A stretch of DNA of 6,780 nucleotides, taken from contig CAYUFT010000108.1 in the NCBI GenBank assembly GCA_964444115.1, forward strand, positions 1-6,780, written 5' to 3'. The translations under genes and the position numbers were made by a program. The notes below the pieces were generated by a model. That model made no database searches and had not been told where the DNA came from. It saw nothing but the letters and a program-made list of their open reading frames with translations. Positions within the stretch are counted from its first letter, which is position 1. The number at the start of each line of letters is the position of its first letter. This DNA is from UBA349 sp964444115. Lineage in GTDB: Archaea > Methanobacteriota > Methanobacteria > Methanobacteriales > Methanobacteriaceae. Shown in pieces: positions 5,507-6,780 of this stretch.

Positions 5507-5520
5507 TATTTACTACCCCC
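5507..5520 (+). promoter_or_regulatory. Element complementary to the ftsZ Shine-Dalgarno and start codon
   Basis: The 11 bases at 5510-5520 are exactly complementary to 4136-4146 (ftsZ SD and spacer). Allowing two G-U pairs, 5507-5520 pairs with 4136-4149, covering the GTG as well. Function is speculative. Confidence 0.3.
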
Positions 5521-5574
5521 TCTTATCCCCCAACCATAAACTTTAACTTTTGTATAATGTCCGAAAAGGAAAGC

Positions 5575-5582
5575 TTTATAAA
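5575..5582 (+). promoter_or_regulatory. secE promoter (TATA box with purine-rich BRE)
   Basis: TTTATAAA is preceded by GAAAGC and, farther out, CCGAAAAGG, a good archaeal BRE/TATA arrangement and the most convincing promoter in the window. A start near 5602 would give a leader of about 70 nt for secE. Confidence 0.65.
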
Positions 5583-5673
5583 TCCTTGAGGATAAGTACT
5601 ATACCATCTGTAAAAATATTTTTTATTCCTTATTTTTAGCATTTATTAATAGGGTTAATTAGTAGGGATTTTC

Positions 5674-5853
5674 ATGAGTTATAAAGAATCTACTATAAGT
5701 TTTCTAAAACAATGTCAAAGAGTACTGCATGTATCTAAAAAACCAGATAGAACCGAATTTATTAATGTCGCTAAAATAACAGGGATAGGGATTATAATTA
5801 TCGGAGTTATAGGTTTTATAATAAATATTTCCGCTTCTATATTTGGTGGATAA
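5674..5853 (+). CDS. secE: Preprotein translocase subunit SecE (Sec61-gamma homologue)
   Basis: A 59-residue protein of the size expected for the archaeal one-helix SecE, which clamps SecY in the protein-conducting channel. Residues 1-35 form the amphipathic cytoplasmic helix and hinge, with the family pattern QCQRVLHVSKKPDRTEFINVAK (13-34; compare the R-VLxxxxKPDxxEF core). Residues 36-57 form one hydrophobic membrane span (ITGIGIIIIGVIGFII and on), ending in GG. Start ATG at 5674-5676 is preceded by TAGGGAT, a moderate SD; an in-frame TAA lies upstream at 5656-5658. It is followed by spt5 in the classical secE-nusG order, but with an unusually long 335-bp spacer carrying a second candidate promoter, so the two genes may be transcribed separately. 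Confidence 0.93.
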   Translation: MSYKESTISFLKQCQRVLHVSKKPDRTEFINVAKITGIGIIIIGVIGFIINISASIFGG

Positions 5854-5883
5854 ATGAAAAGAATGATATAACCAAAATATAAA

Positions 5884-5912
5884 AATCAATTATTAGAACT
5901 ATATAATTGATT
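5884..5912 (+). terminator. Hairpin downstream of secE, possible terminator
   Basis: AATCAATTA (5884-5892) and TAATTGATT (5904-5912) form a perfect 9-bp stem with an 11-nt loop, 30 nt after the secE stop. The sequence beyond is T-rich but lacks a long U-run, so it may instead be a 3'-end stabilising hairpin. Confidence 0.4.
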
Positions 5913-5978
5913 AGATTATTTATTAAGCTGATGATTAGAAAATTAATTTAAAGTTATATTATTATAGTTTATTAGTTA

Positions 5979-5992
5979 AAATTTATATTAAT
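5979..5992 (+). promoter_or_regulatory. Putative promoter of the spt5-rpl11 operon
   Basis: AAATTTATATTAAT, identical to the 14-mer at 3262-3275 ahead of the PK-C-like gene. Initiation about 25 nt downstream (near 6010) would place the 5' end just before the 11-bp closing stem at 6019 and give a leader of about 180 nt. Another TATA-like run at 6163-6174 is too near the ATG to give a leader with the SD. Confidence 0.4.
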
Positions 5993-6018
5993 TAAAAAAA
6001 TAATATTTGAACAATAAA

Positions 6019-6149
6019 ATTTGAATCTAGTGATATCTGTTTATATTCATTGGTGTCTGCTTGTTAAACTAGTAATAGATTATAGATAATTTATAATTAC
6101 TATTTCTTGATATTTTTTTAATATCGTGTTTTCATGATTAGATTCAAAT
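6019..6149 (+). ncRNA. Candidate structured leader RNA upstream of spt5-rpl11
   Basis: ATTTGAATCTA (6019-6029) is perfectly complementary to TAGATTCAAAT (6139-6149), an 11-bp closing stem. Inside are a bulged hairpin (TAGTAA/TTACTA plus TTATA/TATAA, 6070-6102) and a hairpin with six-base arms and a five-T loop (6109-6125). Together they form a closed multi-branch fold ending 39 nt before the spt5 ATG. It resembles no family I can name. AT-rich DNA pairs easily, so this is a hypothesis. Confidence 0.35.
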
Positions 6150-6188
6150 GAACCTAAATGGAATTATATTTATAAGGTTGTGTGTTTA

Positions 6189-6656
6189 ATGGAAGATAGT
6201 ATAAACTCCATATATGCTCTCAAGACCTCGGTAGGTCAAGAGAAAAACGTGGCTAAATTGCTGGCTAGAAAGGTAAAAAATAGTGGTATTGAGGTTAACG
6301 CTATTTTAGTCCCTGAATCATTGAAAGGTTATGTTTTAGTGGAGTCTTCCTCTAAAATAGACATGCAAAACCCTGCAATAAAAGTACCTCATTTACGAGG
6401 TATTGTTGAAGGCAAAAATGCCATAACATTTGAAGAGGTAAGAAGATTCTTAAAACCTGAACCAATAATTGCTTCCATAAAGAAAGGTAGTATTGTAGAA
6501 CTTATCTCAGGCCCTTTCAAAGGAGAAAAGGCAAAAGTGGTTCGTATTGATGAATCAAGGGAAGAAGTAGTTCTTGAACTTATTGAGGCCGCAGTACCTA
6601 TCCCAGTAACTGTTAAAGCTGATCAAATTAGAATAATACAAAAGGAGGCTGACTAA
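6189..6656 (+). CDS. spt5: Transcription elongation factor Spt5 (archaeal NusG)
   Basis: A 155-residue protein with the two domains of archaeal Spt5. An NGN domain (about 7-88) starts SIYALKTSVGQEKNVAKLLARK and contains GYVLVES and VPHLRGIVEG; it binds the RNA polymerase clamp, with Spt4 as usual partner, and promotes processivity. A KOW domain (about 95-150) contains IKKGSIVELISGPFKGEKAKVVRID. Length is normal for the family. A GTG three codons upstream (6180) is in frame, but AGGT at 6175-6178 is almost adjacent to it and is properly spaced (10 nt) from the ATG at 6189-6191, so the ATG is preferred. The stop TAA (6654-6656) overlaps the rpl11 ATG by one base, indicating translational coupling and one operon. 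A long, possibly structured leader precedes it. Confidence 0.96.
   Translation: MEDSINSIYALKTSVGQEKNVAKLLARKVKNSGIEVNAILVPESLKGYVLVESSSKIDMQNPAIKVPHLRGIVEGKNAITFEEVRRFLKPEPIIASIKKGSIVELISGPFKGEKAKVVRIDESREEVVLELIEAAVPIPVTVKADQIRIIQKEAD
6644..6648 (+). promoter_or_regulatory. rpl11 ribosome-binding site inside the spt5 3' end
   Basis: GGAGG lies seven bases before the rpl11 ATG and within the last codons of spt5. It is a full-strength SD, suited to high expression and coupled translation. Confidence 0.8.
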
Positions 6657-6780
6657 TGGCTAAAGATACCGTTGAGATTCTCATAGAAGGCGGAAAAGCC
6701 ACTCCAGGTCCACCATTAGGTCCTGCGATTGGTCCGTTAGGAATTAACATGATGCAAGTAGTAGAACAAATAAATAACAA
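6656..6780 (+). CDS. rpl11: Large-subunit ribosomal protein L11 (uL11), 5' part, runs off the right edge
   Basis: 41 codons are present: the protein begins MAKDTVEILIEGGKATPGPP and continues with LGPAIGPLGINMMQVVEQIN. This is the diagnostic proline/glycine-rich N-terminal segment of L11, which contacts elongation factors and the GTPase-associated region of 23S rRNA. Its ATG (6656-6658) shares one base with the spt5 stop (TAATG). In archaea this gene normally continues into L1, L10 and L12 genes; that part lies outside the window. Confidence 0.97.
   Translation, partial: MAKDTVEILIEGGKATPGPPLGPAIGPLGINMMQVVEQINN

Larger units (their letters stand above)
5284..5673. other. Intergenic region between ftsZ and secE
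   Basis: 390 bp without a convincing gene. In order it holds a 10-bp-stem hairpin (5312-5362), two mutually exclusive stems sharing one 3' arm (5368-5432), a C-rich segment with two CCCCC runs (5516-5531), and a strong TATA box for secE (5575-5582). The first part is probably ftsZ 3' untranslated RNA and the last part the secE promoter and leader. Confidence 0.6.
5854..6188. other. Intergenic region between secE and spt5
   Basis: 335 bp of very AT-rich DNA. It contains a 9-bp-stem hairpin after secE (5884-5912), a putative promoter (5979-5992), then a segment able to form a closed multi-branch RNA structure (6019-6149) ahead of spt5. I see no protein-coding gene. Confidence 0.55.

Noticed and set aside
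5516..5531. G-quadruplex on the minus strand from the two CCCCC runs
   Set aside because: Only two long G-runs plus a GG are present; a standard four-tract quadruplex cannot form.
5704..5889. 61-codon open frame on the minus strand
   Set aside because: Antisense to secE, whose translation matches the SecE family; the aromatic/Ser/Tyr-rich product matches nothing I know.
5925..5940. CTGATGATT resembling a C box of a C/D guide RNA
   Set aside because: No D, D' or C' boxes at proper spacing follow, so a C/D sRNA cannot be supported.
6180..6188. GTG start three codons upstream of the chosen spt5 ATG
   Set aside because: The AGGT motif would be almost adjacent to this GTG; the spacing suits the ATG at 6189, and the extra residues are not part of the NGN domain.

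Overview
The window is chromosomal DNA of a methanogenic archaeon, most likely of the order Methanobacteriales (Methanobacterium-like). Four things point there: coenzyme M biosynthesis (comA); archaeal information-processing genes (transcription factor E, Spt5, a one-helix SecE, ribosomal protein L11); archaeal-type TATA boxes and GGTGA/GGAGG ribosome-binding sites; and the gene order tfe - CofE-like - Fe-S protein - comA - pyruvate-kinase-C-like - ftsZ - secE - spt5 - rpl11, which from memory matches the Methanothermobacter arrangement. The DNA is AT-rich throughout, and intergenic DNA is richer in AT than the genes.

Layout. The left half (1-3032) is on the minus strand: the 5' part of tfe (running off the left edge), a diverged CofE/F420-ligase-family gene with a TTG start, a small four-cysteine Fe-S protein with a polyglutamate tract, and comA. 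Between the CofE-like gene and the Fe-S gene lies a 10-N assembly gap flanked by an 18-nt duplication and a 33-nt GC-rich stretch; this looks like a joining artefact, not biology. At about 3033-3349 transcription diverges. The right half is on the plus strand: a stand-alone pyruvate-kinase C-terminal-domain protein, ftsZ (GTG start), secE (59 aa), spt5/nusG, and the first 41 codons of rpl11, which overlaps the spt5 stop codon by one base.

How the genes relate. tfe, spt5 and rpl11 are core transcription/translation genes; secE is the small subunit of the Sec translocon; ftsZ drives division; comA starts coenzyme M synthesis. The CofE-like, Fe-S and PK-C-like proteins are conserved methanogen proteins without a function I can assign. 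spt5 and rpl11 are translationally coupled and presumably begin the L11-L1-L10-L12 operon.

I see no mobile element, CRISPR array, tRNA or rRNA, and no clearly new multi-gene system. The most interesting material is non-coding: (1) a potentially structured leader (6019-6149) before the spt5-ribosomal operon, closed by a perfect 11-bp stem with two internal hairpins; (2) a 14-nt element downstream of ftsZ (5507-5520) that can pair with the ftsZ Shine-Dalgarno, spacer and GTG start; (3) nested inverted repeats just upstream of the ftsZ TATA box; (4) competing hairpins after ftsZ. All are by-eye predictions in AT-rich DNA and need comparative support.
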